From Stenotrophomonas rhizophila (GTDB lineage Bacteria; Pseudomonadota; Gammaproteobacteria; Xanthomonadales; Xanthomonadaceae): a DNA stretch of 64,000 nt. This document shows positions 15,468 to 24,861 of this stretch, in pieces. A program made the translations under genes and the position numbers. The stretch covers positions 803,501 through 867,500 of the forward strand of contig NZ_CP016294.1 in assembly GCF_001704155.1 (NCBI RefSeq), in the 5' to 3' direction. A model generated the notes under the pieces. The model saw only the letters and a program-made list of their open reading frames with translations. It was not told where the DNA came from and searched no databases. Position 1 is the stretch's first letter, and the number at the start of each line of letters is the position of its first letter.

Positions 15468-16607
15468 ATGATCGAATGTATTTTCACGTCCATCAACAAT
15501 GGCTACCTGCCCAAGGCGCGCATTCTTGCCGCCTCCGTGCGCCGCCATCACCCTGAGGCCAAAATGGCCCTGATGTTGAGCGACCACAAGGATCCGGCGC
15601 TGGACTATTCGGACTTCGACATTGTCCTTACCCCCGAAGACGTGGTGGAAGGGGTGGGCGACCTGCAGTCGTGGTTGTTCGACCACACCGTGGTGGAGCT
15701 GTGCACGGCGGTCAAGCCGTTCGCCTTCTCGCATCTGTTCAAGCAGTACGGGTTCGCCAACGTCGTCTACCAGGATCCAGACACCGTGCTGTACGCGCGC
15801 ATGGAAGAGCTGGAACAGCAGATGGTCACGCATCCGATCATCCTCACGCCCCATGTATCGGTTCCCGCCGTGGACACCGACGACCTGCACGACGGTGAAA
15901 TGCTGGGCTGCCTGCGCCATGGCGTGTTCAACCTGGGCTTCCTGGCGCTGACGCGCGTGGGCGAAGGCCCGGCATTCCTGCAGTGGTGGCAGGACCGCTG
16001 CCGCGATTACTGCTTCGACGACAACCAGCGTGGCCTGTTCACCGACCAAAAGTGGGTCGACCTGGCGCCGTGCTTCTTCCAGACGCTGGGCATCATGCGT
16101 GTCCCGTCGTACAACGTGGCCACCTGGAACCTGTACTACCGCCAGGTCAGCACCCGCGCCGATGGCACGATCGTGGTCAACGGAAGCCACCCGCTGCGCT
16201 TCTACCACTTCTCCGGCTTCGACATCGGCACGCATGAGCACATGCTCGGCAAGCACGATGCCGGCAACGCCACGCTGCTGGAAATGACCCGGTGGTACTC
16301 CAGCGAGCTGGAGCGGTTGAAGAATCCCGCTGGCCTGCCGGACAAGTACGGTGTGTTCGCCAACGGCAGGAAGATCCCGGCCGATTGGCGCCGTTACTAC
16401 CGCAGCCAGCCGGCGCTGAAGCGGATGATTCCGCACCCGTACGACCAGTATGAAGCGGTGATCGCCCACTTCGATTCGGCGCCGGATGAGATCGCGCTGA
16501 ATCCGTCGTACTCCGCATTGGAACGCTTCGTCCGCCGCAGCCCGGGGTTGGCGTCGCTGGTCCGCGCCGTGGTTCCCGCATCGGTGATCCGGCGACTCCG
16601 CGGCTGA
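15468..16607 (+). CDS. Nucleotide-diphospho-sugar transferase-like protein, specificity unknown
   Basis: 379 aa from the ATG at 15468, six bases after the previous stop; longer versions run into the upstream gene. The start IECIFTSINNGYLPKARILA resembles GT8-like or nucleotide-sugar transferase folds that scan stored objects or precursors. YQDPDTVLYARM (about residue 105) contains a DxD-like metal site. HPLRFYHFSGFDI near residue 245 resembles the conserved His region of such enzymes. No signal or membrane segment is apparent. Likely a cytoplasmic transferase of the O-antigen operon; donor and linkage cannot be read from the sequence. Confidence 0.7.
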   Translation: MIECIFTSINNGYLPKARILAASVRRHHPEAKMALMLSDHKDPALDYSDFDIVLTPEDVVEGVGDLQSWLFDHTVVELCTAVKPFAFSHLFKQYGFANVVYQDPDTVLYARMEELEQQMVTHPIILTPHVSVPAVDTDDLHDGEMLGCLRHGVFNLGFLALTRVGEGPAFLQWWQDRCRDYCFDDNQRGLFTDQKWVDLAPCFFQTLGIMRVPSYNVATWNLYYRQVSTRADGTIVVNGSHPLRFYHFSGFDIGTHEHMLGKHDAGNATLLEMTRWYSSELERLKNPAGLPDKYGVFANGRKIPADWRRYYRSQPALKRMIPHPYDQYEAVIAHFDSAPDEIALNPSYSALERFVRRSPGLASLVRAVVPASVIRRLRG

Positions 16608-16631
16608 GTGGCGGCGGCCGGGGGGCAGGCA

Positions 16632-19139
16632 ATGGATGGGGGACGCTGGAGCATGACCGACAGGCAGCGGCGCTGCTGGGGCGTGGCGGCCGCCATCGCC
16701 TTTTTCGTTGCGGTCGGGATGGCCGTGCTGGGCGCCAACCCCTTCGCGCAGCAGACCGTGGGACCCTACGATCTGCTGGTTGCCTCCAAGGGGTGGTCGC
16801 AGGAATACGGTCCGGTCGAGGTTCGCAACGGCGAGCGGACCGACGTTCTAGATGCCATGGTGCCGCGTTGGATGTTTGCCCGTGGCGAACTTCGGCAGGG
16901 GCGGGTTCCCCTGTGGAACCCATTGCCCGGCGGTGGTGAGCCCGGCATCCACAACCTGGCAAGTTCGCAACTGACTCCGGCGTTCGCGATTTTCGCTGCC
17001 GCGCCCAGTGCGTCCAGCGGCTTCTACTTTGCCACCCTGTTCAATCTGGTCATGGCTGGCCTCGGCGCATGGTTCTGGCTGCGGCGGTCGCTGGGTACGC
17101 TGCCCGCCCTGTTTGGCGGCGTCACGGTGATGCTGTGCGGTTTCCATGCCGCTTGGCTCTACTGGCCACACATGAGTACCTCGGTGTGGGTGTGCTGGTT
17201 GCTGTGGTCGGTGGAAGGCTGGTGGAAACGCCCGGGCGCATGGCGCTTTGCGGCGATGACCCTGCTCACCACCTTGTTGCTGCTCGGCGGATTTCCATTC
17301 GTGGCGCAGCTCGGCCTCGGCGCGGCAGTGCTGTACGCACTGGTGTTGTGGCGGATGGCGCCCCAGCCGGGCAACCGTCGCCTGGCTGGCATGTTCGGCG
17401 CGCTTGCGCTGGGTGCTGGCCTTGCGGCCATTCCCCTGATTGCCCTGGCCACGTGGCTGGCCCACATCGACACTGCCGCGCGGACGGGGGGCAGCCCGCT
17501 GCGGCTGCTGACCGACGCGGTGCGGCTGCTGCCGCACATCGCCCGCCAGAGCCCGCAGGTCGAATCGCACATGTACGTGGGCGGCCTCGGCCTGCTGCTG
17601 GCGGCGGCCGCACTGCTCCGCTGGATCAGGCCCCGTCGGCTCGAGCCGGTGCTGGTACTGGCCAGCCTGCTGCTGGTGATCTCATCGGTGCTGGTGTTCC
17701 AGCTCATTCCGCCCGCATGGCTCGGCTGGGTTCCGGGGCTGGGTGGCAATGGCTGGGCGCGCGGCATCCTGCTGCTGGATATCGCGTTGGCCGCGCTGGC
17801 CGCAAGCGCACTGGCCTTGCTGCTGCGCCGGATCCAGCGCCCCTGGATGGCGCTGCTGCTGACCGTCCCGCTGCTGGTGGTGCAGGTGGTGGACCTCGGC
17901 ACGATGTTCCGCCGCTTCAACGGACCCGTGCCGGCCGCGTTGATGTTCCCGCCCACCCGGCAGATTGCCCAGGTGCAGGCTGGCCTCCTGCCGTTCACCT
18001 ACGTCATTGCGGACGGGAATTACCTCGTCAGCGGCACGCTCGGGGCCTATGGCGTTCCGGAATGGTATGGGCATGGCTTCAAGACCGCCGCCGTGAAACG
18101 GTTGCTGGCACAGGCGGTGCGCGACCCGTTCACCACGCCTACGGCGTCCATCATCGGCGCCGATGCCATCCAGCTGGACAGCCCGGCCATACGCGCCATG
18201 GCCGTGAAGTACGTGCTGGGCGACGAGCGGCTGCTGGCCCAGGCGTGGGTGCCGGAGTATCCGGCCGGGCCTGCGCCCATGGAGGCCCTTCCCGCGCTGG
18301 GAACCGCTGCGTGGAGCCAGTCCGTGGACCTGCCTGCCCACTTCACCCTGTCCGATGTCGAGCTGCGCCTGGCCACCTACGGCGGCAGTGGCCTGCATGG
18401 CAGCGTGACCTTGAGCTTGCTCGATCCGGAGAAACCGGGCTCGGTCCTTGCAGAAGCCACCCTGCCGGCCGGTTCGATCGTGGACGGGGAGATGGCGCGT
18501 TTTCATTTCGCCCCGGCGGTAACGCCTGCGCAGCAGCGCGTTGTGCTGACCCTCCGTCATGAGGGCGCGGCTGCCAACGAAAACATCACGGCCTGGTACC
18601 GGCCTGGCGGGGCCGCCAACTGCGCGTTGCAGGTCGAGCCTGCGCGTGCGCCGGGCTGCCTCATCCTGCGGATACTGCCCGAGGGCCCCGGGCTTGCAGG
18701 CTGGGCGGTGGCAGCGCAGGCGCCAGGCCTGGTACTGCTGGAAAACAGGGATGCCCCAGCCGGTGCCTATTTCCTGGATTCGCTGGATCAAGCGCCTGCG
18801 GCGCACGCTGCCGAAGCGGTACGGGTGCAGGGCAACTTCTCGGACGGATGGACCCTGCAGTACACCGGCAGCCGATCCGGATACGTCGTACTGCCGATGG
18901 CGGCATCCGAATCGTGGGAATTTTCCGTGGACGGCAACCGGGCTCAACCGCAGCAGTACTTCGGCACGTTGCCGGCGATTGCCGTTCAACCCGGCGCTGT
19001 CATCACGGCGCGCTACCAGCCGCGTGCGTTGATCGTTGGCGGCTGGATCATGCTGGGATCGGTCCTGCTGCTGGTCGCCGTGATGCTGGGTCTTCGGCGG
19101 CGACGGCATGCCGACACGGGTAGTGCACGGGGCGCCTGA
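16632..19139 (+). CDS. YfhO-like integral membrane protein (GT-C superfamily)
   Basis: About 835 aa; the ATG at 16632 follows a G-rich stretch, and a second ATG at 16653 is possible. After one N-terminal membrane segment comes an outer loop (GPYDLL ... RTDVLDAMVPRWMFARGELR ... PLWNPLPGGGEP) of the kind that carries the catalytic acid in GT-C glycosyltransferases, then ten or so hydrophobic segments and a large soluble C-terminal part (about 470-800) with beta-rich sequence, ending in a last membrane helix. This is the layout of the YfhO family. It would transfer a sugar from a lipid-phosphate carrier on the periplasmic side. Last gene of the operon, only 11 bp from the converging operon's end. 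Confidence 0.75.
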   Translation: MDGGRWSMTDRQRRCWGVAAAIAFFVAVGMAVLGANPFAQQTVGPYDLLVASKGWSQEYGPVEVRNGERTDVLDAMVPRWMFARGELRQGRVPLWNPLPGGGEPGIHNLASSQLTPAFAIFAAAPSASSGFYFATLFNLVMAGLGAWFWLRRSLGTLPALFGGVTVMLCGFHAAWLYWPHMSTSVWVCWLLWSVEGWWKRPGAWRFAAMTLLTTLLLLGGFPFVAQLGLGAAVLYALVLWRMAPQPGNRRLAGMFGALALGAGLAAIPLIALATWLAHIDTAARTGGSPLRLLTDAVRLLPHIARQSPQVESHMYVGGLGLLLAAAALLRWIRPRRLEPVLVLASLLLVISSVLVFQLIPPAWLGWVPGLGGNGWARGILLLDIALAALAASALALLLRRIQRPWMALLLTVPLLVVQVVDLGTMFRRFNGPVPAALMFPPTRQIAQVQAGLLPFTYVIADGNYLVSGTLGAYGVPEWYGHGFKTAAVKRLLAQAVRDPFTTPTASIIGADAIQLDSPAIRAMAVKYVLGDERLLAQAWVPEYPAGPAPMEALPALGTAAWSQSVDLPAHFTLSDVELRLATYGGSGLHGSVTLSLLDPEKPGSVLAEATLPAGSIVDGEMARFHFAPAVTPAQQRVVLTLRHEGAAANENITAWYRPGGAANCALQVEPARAPGCLILRILPEGPGLAGWAVAAQAPGLVLLENRDAPAGAYFLDSLDQAPAAHAAEAVRVQGNFSDGWTLQYTGSRSGYVVLPMAASESWEFSVDGNRAQPQQYFGTLPAIAVQPGAVITARYQPRALIVGGWIMLGSVLLLVAVMLGLRRRRHADTGSARGA

Positions 19140-19150
19140 TCGCCGGCGTG

Positions 19151-20143
19151 CTACTCCAGCTGTTCCAGCCGGTGTTCGACCTGGCGGACGTGGCGCAGGA
19201 TCCGCTCGGACAGCTTGCGGTTGGTCGCTATCAGGTCGGAGATCAACCCGATGGTGAACATGATGGCGGCCAGTGTCAGGCAGAACGCGCTGAACACTAC
19301 GGACTGGACATGGCCGCCGCCTTCCCCGATTGCGTAGAACCAGGCAAAGCGCAGGCCGCCGACCAGTCCCAGCAGAAGCGGAACCGCACCGAGCAGGGAA
19401 AACACCAGCAACGGGCGGTAAATCATCAGTACCCGGGCGATGGTGACCAGTGAACGCACCACGTACGACGCGATGCTCTTGACCAGTCGGGAGGGGCGCA
19501 GGTCTGCATTGGTCCGGATCGGAACCGACGCCACCACCAGGCCGCTGAGGCCTGCCTGGATGATCGTTTCCAGCGTGTAGGTGTAGCCGCCGAAGACGTT
19601 GATACGGATCGCTGCCTCGCGCGAGATCGCGCGGAACCCGCTGGGTGCGTCATGCACATCGGTCTGGCTGGCCATGCGTACCGCCCAGCTGCCGATTCGC
19701 TGCAGCTTCTTCTTGATCAACGAGAAGTGCTCGGTCTCATCGATGGGACGCGCGCCGATCACCATGTCGGCGCGGTGCTCGAGGATGGGCTGGGTCAGCA
19801 GCGGAATGTCGTCGGCGCAGTACTGGTTGTCCGCATCGGTGTTGACGATCACATCGGCGCCCAGGCACAACGCCGCCTCAAGTCCGGACATGAAGGCGGT
19901 GGCCAGGCCACGGTTCACGGGGTGGCGCACGATATGGTCCACGCCCAGACGCAGCGCCAGCTCGGAGGTGCCATCGGTGGACCCGTCATCGATGATGAGG
20001 ATCTTGACCTCGTCAAAGCCCGGCACCTGACGCGGAAGTGCATCGATGGCAATCTTCAGGGTGGCTGCTTCGTTGAGGCAGGGAATCTGGATGACGAGCA
20101 CCTTCTTCCGGAGTGCCCCAGGGGCTGCAGTGTGAAGTTTCAT
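19151..20143 (-). CDS. GT2 family polyprenyl-phosphate glycosyltransferase (GtrB/DPM1-like)
   Basis: 330 aa from the ATG at 20143 (MKLHTAAPGALRKK); longer versions have no family-like sequence. Family 2 transferase domain (about 10-235): VIQIPCLNEAATL, ILIIDDGSTDGT, VNTDADNQY (metal site) and DAPSGFRAISREA. Two C-terminal membrane helices (about 245-270 and 285-310) follow, as in enzymes that charge undecaprenyl phosphate with a sugar at the inner face of the membrane. Last of 11 minus-strand genes. Together with the GtrA-like gene upstream in the same operon it could supply a lipid-linked sugar to a GT-C enzyme. Confidence 0.85.
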   Translation of the reverse strand: MKLHTAAPGALRKKVLVIQIPCLNEAATLKIAIDALPRQVPGFDEVKILIIDDGSTDGTSELALRLGVDHIVRHPVNRGLATAFMSGLEAALCLGADVIVNTDADNQYCADDIPLLTQPILEHRADMVIGARPIDETEHFSLIKKKLQRIGSWAVRMASQTDVHDAPSGFRAISREAAIRINVFGGYTYTLETIIQAGLSGLVVASVPIRTNADLRPSRLVKSIASYVVRSLVTIARVLMIYRPLLVFSLLGAVPLLLGLVGGLRFAWFYAIGEGGGHVQSVVFSAFCLTLAAIMFTIGLISDLIATNRKLSERILRHVRQVEHRLEQLE

Positions 20144-20186
20144 CGGGTGAGTGCCATGTCGGAGGGAGGTGCAGGGTGCATCGTGA

Positions 20187-20996
20187 TCAGGCCTGGCGTT
20201 TGCGGACGACCGCCACCAGGTTGAGCGAGGGCGACAACCCTGCCGCGATGCGGACCGGACCCGGCGCGAAGACGGCAGGATCGGTCGGCGTTCCAGCCGC
20301 CGGTCGTGCCTTGAAGCGGTGCACCAGGTTGAGCAGGCCAACGCGCAGGGCGCGTGGGTAGAAAGGCAGGGTGAATGGCAGGCTGAGCCACATCATCCGC
20401 CGGCAGCGGCGCAGTTCAATGCCGATGGTAGCGGCATCGCCGCCCATCCCGAGAATGCGCACGTCGTCGAACTGCTGGACCAGCTGCTGTCGCAGCGAGC
20501 GCTCGCTGTATTCGCGCAGGTGCCAGCGGTTCCAGGGCTGCTGCAGGGGAAGCAGCCGCGTGGAACGATCCGGCGTCACCAGCAACAGGGTTCCGCCCGG
20601 GACGAGAACGCGGGCAATCTCCTGCAGGTAGCGCTGCTCATGTTCGACGTGCTCGAAGACCTGGAACGAGAGCACGGTGTCGAATGAGGCATCGGCAAAC
20701 GGCAGTCCGCCGTCGGCGGTGACGTGCTGGAAGTCCAGGTTGTCCGATCCATGTCGTTCGGCGGCATACGCCACCGCATCCGCGGCAACATCCACGCCGG
20801 TGACATGCAGTGCCGACCGGGCGATCATGGCCGAGCCGTAGCCGCTACCACATCCGAAATCCAACACCCGCCTTCCGCGCGTGTATGCCTCGGCAAACCG
20901 ATAGGTTTCGATATGAAGATGGTAGATCAGTCGGTCCTCGGCGGTCGCCTGGTAGTCATCGACCATCATCCGTTCGCCGGTTGGTTCCAGTTGCAC
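20187..20996 (-). CDS. Class I SAM-dependent methyltransferase
   Basis: 269-aa methyltransferase with motif I RRVLDFGCGSGYGSAMIA (about residues 42-59), GVDVAADAV, and the segment SFDTVLSFQVFEHVEHEQRYLQ followed by LVPGGTLLLVTP. N terminus MQLEPTGERMMVDDY resembles glycan or lipid methyltransferases of polysaccharide loci. It lies 43 bp before the GT2 gene in the transcript. A role in methylating a sugar of the O-chain or of the arabinose branch is inferred from context only. Confidence 0.82.
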   Translation of the reverse strand: MQLEPTGERMMVDDYQATAEDRLIYHLHIETYRFAEAYTRGRRVLDFGCGSGYGSAMIARSALHVTGVDVAADAVAYAAERHGSDNLDFQHVTADGGLPFADASFDTVLSFQVFEHVEHEQRYLQEIARVLVPGGTLLLVTPDRSTRLLPLQQPWNRWHLREYSERSLRQQLVQQFDDVRILGMGGDAATIGIELRRCRRMMWLSLPFTLPFYPRALRVGLLNLVHRFKARPAAGTPTDPAVFAPGPVRIAAGLSPSLNLVAVVRKRQA

Positions 20997-21014
20997 AGCG
21001 CTGCTCCCTACTCG

Positions 21015-21968
21015 TCAGGGGTTCTCATCGGGGGGTGTACGCAGGGTCCGTACGGCCAGCAGCGCGACGGCGAAGCAGAGCAGGTCCCCCAGCATGGTCG
21101 ACATGCGCAGGGCAACGACCAGTGGCAACAGCTCGGGCCCGCCGCCGGCGGCCTGTAGGATACCCAGCATTGCTGCCTCACGCACGCCCAACCCGGCGGG
21201 AGCACCGGGAAGCAGGAAGCCGAGGATCCACGACAGCGCGAATGCACCGGTGAGCAACCACGCCGAGGGCGGGTTCTCCAGCAGAAGGTGGGACAGCAGC
21301 CAGATCCCCGCCGCCAGGACGAGGTAATTTCCGACATAGCAGGTGAAGGCAAGCATCAATGCGCGCGCCGCCGGAACGGGCGCGCCGACGCTGCCCAGGC
21401 GCCGCACCGCGATGCGATTGATCAGTCGTGGGCTGGCAGCCACGATGCCGATGAGTGCGATGCTGGCCAGCAGCAGCAGGGGCAGCAGGTGTTCAGGCGC
21501 GGTGTCTGCCAGCACGCCGGTCGCGACCACCTGTGCGCCACCCAGCGCGCAGGCAAGCGCACCGAAGAACACGGCGGCAAGGATCGCAAGCAGGCTCTCC
21601 GATACGACGGTCGTGGTGAACGGTACGGCGGGAATACCGGCCTTGAGCGACATCGACAGGCGCCCGATGTGCTGTGCCACGTTGCCGGGCAGGTATTTGC
21701 CCAGCTGGGTCAGCCCCATGATGGTGGCCAGTTGGCCCCATGGCCGGTGGACGCCGCAGGAGCGCAGCATGCGCATCCAGGCAAAGGCGCTGAGTGGAAT
21801 GATCAGCGCCGAGGCCACGCCTGCCGCCAGGATGCCCAGCAGCGCAGAGGGCGTTCCCAGCCGCGTCCAGTCGATGCCGTCAGCGGCATGCCAGGCGTAG
21901 GCCGAGAAACCGGCCACCGCAGCCGTGCCGATCAGCACATTCAACAGTCGCAGCAGGTTCTTTTTCAT
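21015..21968 (-). CDS. Flippase-like integral membrane protein (UPF0104/LPG synthase TM family)
   Basis: 317 aa with about eight hydrophobic segments, starting MKKNLLRLLNVLIG. Family features: QLGKYLPGNVAQHIGRLSM near residue 80 and LPGAPAGLGVREAAMLG near residue 255, the paired motifs of the lysylphosphatidylglycerol-synthase membrane region. The GT4 stop and this start overlap (ATGA). Proteins of this family in glycan loci are thought to move lipid-linked intermediates, but evidence is limited. A second member is present at 31554-32522, which shows low similarity by eye. Confidence 0.8.
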   Translation of the reverse strand: MKKNLLRLLNVLIGTAAVAGFSAYAWHAADGIDWTRLGTPSALLGILAAGVASALIIPLSAFAWMRMLRSCGVHRPWGQLATIMGLTQLGKYLPGNVAQHIGRLSMSLKAGIPAVPFTTTVVSESLLAILAAVFFGALACALGGAQVVATGVLADTAPEHLLPLLLLASIALIGIVAASPRLINRIAVRRLGSVGAPVPAARALMLAFTCYVGNYLVLAAGIWLLSHLLLENPPSAWLLTGAFALSWILGFLLPGAPAGLGVREAAMLGILQAAGGGPELLPLVVALRMSTMLGDLLCFAVALLAVRTLRTPPDENP

Positions 21969-23140
21969 CCGGTGGAGACGTCCAACCCGTCGATGAGGGC
22001 CCGATACTGCGCGCCCACTGCTCCTGCCCCGATCCGGTCACGCAGATCCGCGTGGGCGCTCGCCCCGCTGTGCAGATGCTGCATGCCGAGCACGGCATCG
22101 GCCAGTGCAGCGGCATCGCCGGCCGGCACCAGCACCGCATCGGCCCGGGCGTGTGGGAACAGCTCGCGGATCGCCGCCGAATCCCGGGTGATGAAGGGTT
22201 TGCCAGCGGCCACGATCTGGAAGAGCTTGTTGGGTATGACGCTGGCGGCTTTGTCCGATGTGCCGAATATGCCGAGGCAAACGTCTGCGTCGGTCATCTG
22301 CTCGATGAGCTGCTCATAGGCGACCCAGTGCACGCGTTGCACCTGCGGCAAGGGATCGGCCTCGAGCATGGCGTCGATGCGTGCCGTTTCCTGGCCGTGT
22401 CCCACGATGATCCACTCTACCGGCGCATCGCGCAGCAGGCGCGCGGCTTCGATGATCGTGGGCAGCCCGTGAAGTGGAATGAACTGGCCGTAGAAGAGCA
22501 TCCTCAGCGGCTGGCCGGGCAGGCGTTGCCGCGGGGGCAGCGCCGGAAACCGATCCAGTTCGGCGCCGACCCACACACTGCCCACGCTGCCAGCGGCAAG
22601 CGCGAACAGCGACTCGATTCGACGGGCATGCGTTTCGGTATCCATGAAGGCCAGGTCGGCACGACGCAGGCAGAAACCTTCAAGGCGGTGAAGTACGCGA
22701 GCGGCGGCCGAACCGGGGGAAAGCAGCCGGCGGTCCTGCACGATGGTGTCGTACAGCGACACAAAGACGTCGAAATGCAGCGGCACCTTCCAGCGTGCCG
22801 CCGCCACGCCCGCGACCAGCAGGTCGAGGGGGCCGGGATAGGAAACCATCACCACGTCCGGCCTTGCCGCGCGGAACAGCCGCCAGATCAGCGCCGGATA
22901 CGCGCGCAGCATGCGGCAGAGGATGCCCACGCGTGCGGCCATGCCCCGCAGCTGTGATTTGTCGCTGACCTGGCTCCAGACATCGGCATGGACCTCATCG
23001 ACCTCGATCCCATTGGCGCGCATCCCGTCAACCAGGATGCGCACGCGCGGCTTGCCGGTATCGTACGTTCCCCACAGCAGCACGCGCCGCCGGGCGGCGC
23101 GGCTGCGATCAGCGGAAGGAGAGGTACTTGTGCCCGACAT
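21965..23140 (-). CDS. Glycosyltransferase family 4 protein
   Basis: 391 aa from the ATG at 23140, which overlaps the GtrA gene by 32 bp; a GTG at 23083 would avoid the overlap and start just before VLLWGTYDTGKP. GT-B fold: N-terminal domain beginning WGTYDTGKPRVRILVDGM, C-terminal donor domain with LRMLFYGQFIPLHGLPTIIEA, and the GT4 motif DVCLGIFGTSDKAASVIPNK (about 300), where the acidic residue is replaced by the SDKA type. No membrane segments except an interfacial hydrophobic patch near 100. Cytoplasmic O-chain or arabinan transferase; sugar unknown. Confidence 0.87.
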   Translation of the reverse strand: MSGTSTSPSADRSRAARRRVLLWGTYDTGKPRVRILVDGMRANGIEVDEVHADVWSQVSDKSQLRGMAARVGILCRMLRAYPALIWRLFRAARPDVVMVSYPGPLDLLVAGVAAARWKVPLHFDVFVSLYDTIVQDRRLLSPGSAAARVLHRLEGFCLRRADLAFMDTETHARRIESLFALAAGSVGSVWVGAELDRFPALPPRQRLPGQPLRMLFYGQFIPLHGLPTIIEAARLLRDAPVEWIIVGHGQETARIDAMLEADPLPQVQRVHWVAYEQLIEQMTDADVCLGIFGTSDKAASVIPNKLFQIVAAGKPFITRDSAAIRELFPHARADAVLVPAGDAAALADAVLGMQHLHSGASAHADLRDRIGAGAVGAQYRALIDGLDVSTG

Positions 23141-23498
23141 AGCTTGAGAACACCGGAACGACGACACCGACCGCATGGGCGATTTCCATCCGAAGGACGT
23201 CGATGGACAGCCACGGCAGCACGTGGAATGCCAGCACCATGGAAACGATCCAGGTCTGGGCCACGGCGAACAGGTTGACCAGTACGAAGTAGAACGCCGA
23301 ATGGTGGAGGGGGCGGGTGCTTTCCTTGAACACGAACATCCTGGACAGCACGAAGGCTGTCACCATCCCGGTAATGTAGGCAAGGACGATGGCCGGGGTG
23401 AAATCCAGCCAGTGGCTGTACAGGATGCGCGACAGGAAGTTGGCCAGCGCAGCCACGCCACCGACCAGGAGGAACATCATGAACTGGCGGGAAACCAT
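23109..23498 (-). CDS. GtrA-family membrane protein
   Basis: 129 aa, four hydrophobic segments: QFMMFLLVGGVAALANFLSR, IVLAYITGMVTAFVLSRMFVF, AFYFVLVNLFAVAQTWIVS and AHAVGVVVPVFSSYVGHKYL. The start ATG at 23498 gives MVSRQFMMFLL; the frame further upstream does not look coding. GtrA proteins are proposed to flip or help deliver undecaprenyl-phosphate-linked sugars. In mycobacteria a GtrA-like protein (Rv3789) sits next to dprE1/dprE2, a parallel with this operon. Confidence 0.87.
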   Translation of the reverse strand: MVSRQFMMFLLVGGVAALANFLSRILYSHWLDFTPAIVLAYITGMVTAFVLSRMFVFKESTRPLHHSAFYFVLVNLFAVAQTWIVSMVLAFHVLPWLSIDVLRMEIAHAVGVVVPVFSSYVGHKYLSFR

Positions 23499-23503
23499 GC
23501 CGC

Positions 23504-24790
23504 TTACTCCACTGCTTCCCGGGCCATCATCCGGCCGAACCCGATGCTCTCGGAAATGCCCCGGTCCTCCGGATAGTAATGCGACGTATCTGCCACCCAC
23601 AGACCGGCAACCGGCAGTTTGCGCGGCGGCAGGTCATCCAGGTAGCCCGGATCGCAGATAGGTTGGGCGTGACGGTAACGGCTGACCCGGACGTCGATGA
23701 AGTCCTCTTCCACCAGCGCCGGGTTGATCATGCGCAGGTAGCGCTTCACCTTGTCGACAAACGCGTCGTTGTGTTCGGCGTACTTGGGATGCTCGCCCGG
23801 CATGTAGAACGGGACGTATACGATGTGGGCATCCATCGGGCGCAGGTTGGTGTATTCCACGATGCCCGGGATATCCATGTCCGGGTCGTTGGTGTTCACC
23901 CAGAAGTTGGCCGACACGGGCCGGCGGAGCTTGGCGATCACGCAGACCACTGCAATGTTCTTCAGCTTCTCGAACTGCGCGATGATCGGAGCAGGAAGAT
24001 CGGGCGCGATCCGGGGTACGAAGGGCAGGGGCACGGTCGAGACGACGGTGTCGAAGGGCAGTACCTCGCCATTTACCTGGACCCCTTGCACCCGCGCGTC
24101 CTCGATGACGATGCGCTGCACGGGCGAGGAAAGTCGCACCTCGCCGCCGTGCTTGACGATATCCGCATGCAGGGCATCGAGCAGGGTCGACGAACCGCCG
24201 TCCAGATAGCCCAGCTTCTCGCGCATCAGGCTGTAACGGGAACGCCCGATCCGGCGGATACGGCTCCATATCCATGCCGCCGACAGGTTGTCTGCGTAGT
24301 GGTAGAACTTGTAGTCGAACAGTTTGCGCCAGAGGGTCTCGTAGGCTTCCGCACCCACCCAGCGCCGGATCCAGCCGGAGGCTTCGACATGGTCCAGCGG
24401 CTTCCAGTCCTGGCGCCGGGTGCACAGGAAGGCGTGGAGCCCGTAGCGGAACTTGGCGATCCAGCCCAGGCCCTTGAAGCGCAGCAGCGCCACCGGGTTT
24501 CCCCAGGCCTGCAACTGCTTGCCGAACCAGTAGCCCATGCGTGTTTCGGTCCAGCGCATGCGCGACGCCAGGCCAAGCTCGTCGAGCACGGCCAGGAAGT
24601 CAGCATCGGAAATGCAATGGAAATGGTAATAGCGCTCGATCTGCATGCCGCCGAAATCGAACGAGGCGGTCATGCCGCCCACCCGGTCGTCAGCTTCGAA
24701 GATCACCGGATGATGCCCATCCCGGGCCAGCTGGTAAGCGACAGCCAGGCCCATTGGACCGGCGCCGAGGACGGCAACTTTCTTGCCCAT
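23504..24790 (-). CDS. FAD-dependent oxidoreductase/mutase-like protein
   Basis: 428 aa from the ATG at 24790 ([19 protein letters not shown]), a perfect dinucleotide-binding GxGxxG start followed by [18 protein letters not shown], the second FAD loop of amine-oxidase and UDP-galactopyranose-mutase type flavoproteins. The C terminus [20 protein letters not shown] is the closing FAD motif. The middle ([32 protein letters not shown]) resembles glycan-locus FAD proteins of unknown chemistry. It may be a mutase acting on a furanose/pyranose precursor or an oxidase; sequence does not decide. 71 bp separate it from the upstream GT-C gene. Confidence 0.78.
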   Translation of the reverse strand: MGKKVAVLGAGPMGLAVAYQLARDGHHPVIFEADDRVGGMTASFDFGGMQIERYYHFHCISDADFLAVLDELGLASRMRWTETRMGYWFGKQLQAWGNPVALLRFKGLGWIAKFRYGLHAFLCTRRQDWKPLDHVEASGWIRRWVGAEAYETLWRKLFDYKFYHYADNLSAAWIWSRIRRIGRSRYSLMREKLGYLDGGSSTLLDALHADIVKHGGEVRLSSPVQRIVIEDARVQGVQVNGEVLPFDTVVSTVPLPFVPRIAPDLPAPIIAQFEKLKNIAVVCVIAKLRRPVSANFWVNTNDPDMDIPGIVEYTNLRPMDAHIVYVPFYMPGEHPKYAEHNDAFVDKVKRYLRMINPALVEEDFIDVRVSRYRHAQPICDPGYLDDLPPRKLPVAGLWVADTSHYYPEDRGISESIGFGRMMAREAVE

Positions 24791-24861
24791 GATCAGTACC
24801 TCGTAAGGGTGTCGCCAGGTGCGGCACCGTGAATATGTAAGGCGGTCGCCTCGACCGTCAT

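Noticed and set aside
9376..19139. Wzx/Wzy-dependent O-antigen locus
   Set aside because: Wzm and Wzt are present and no Wzx or Wzy-like protein was found; the YfhO-like protein has the GT-C loop rather than polymerase features.
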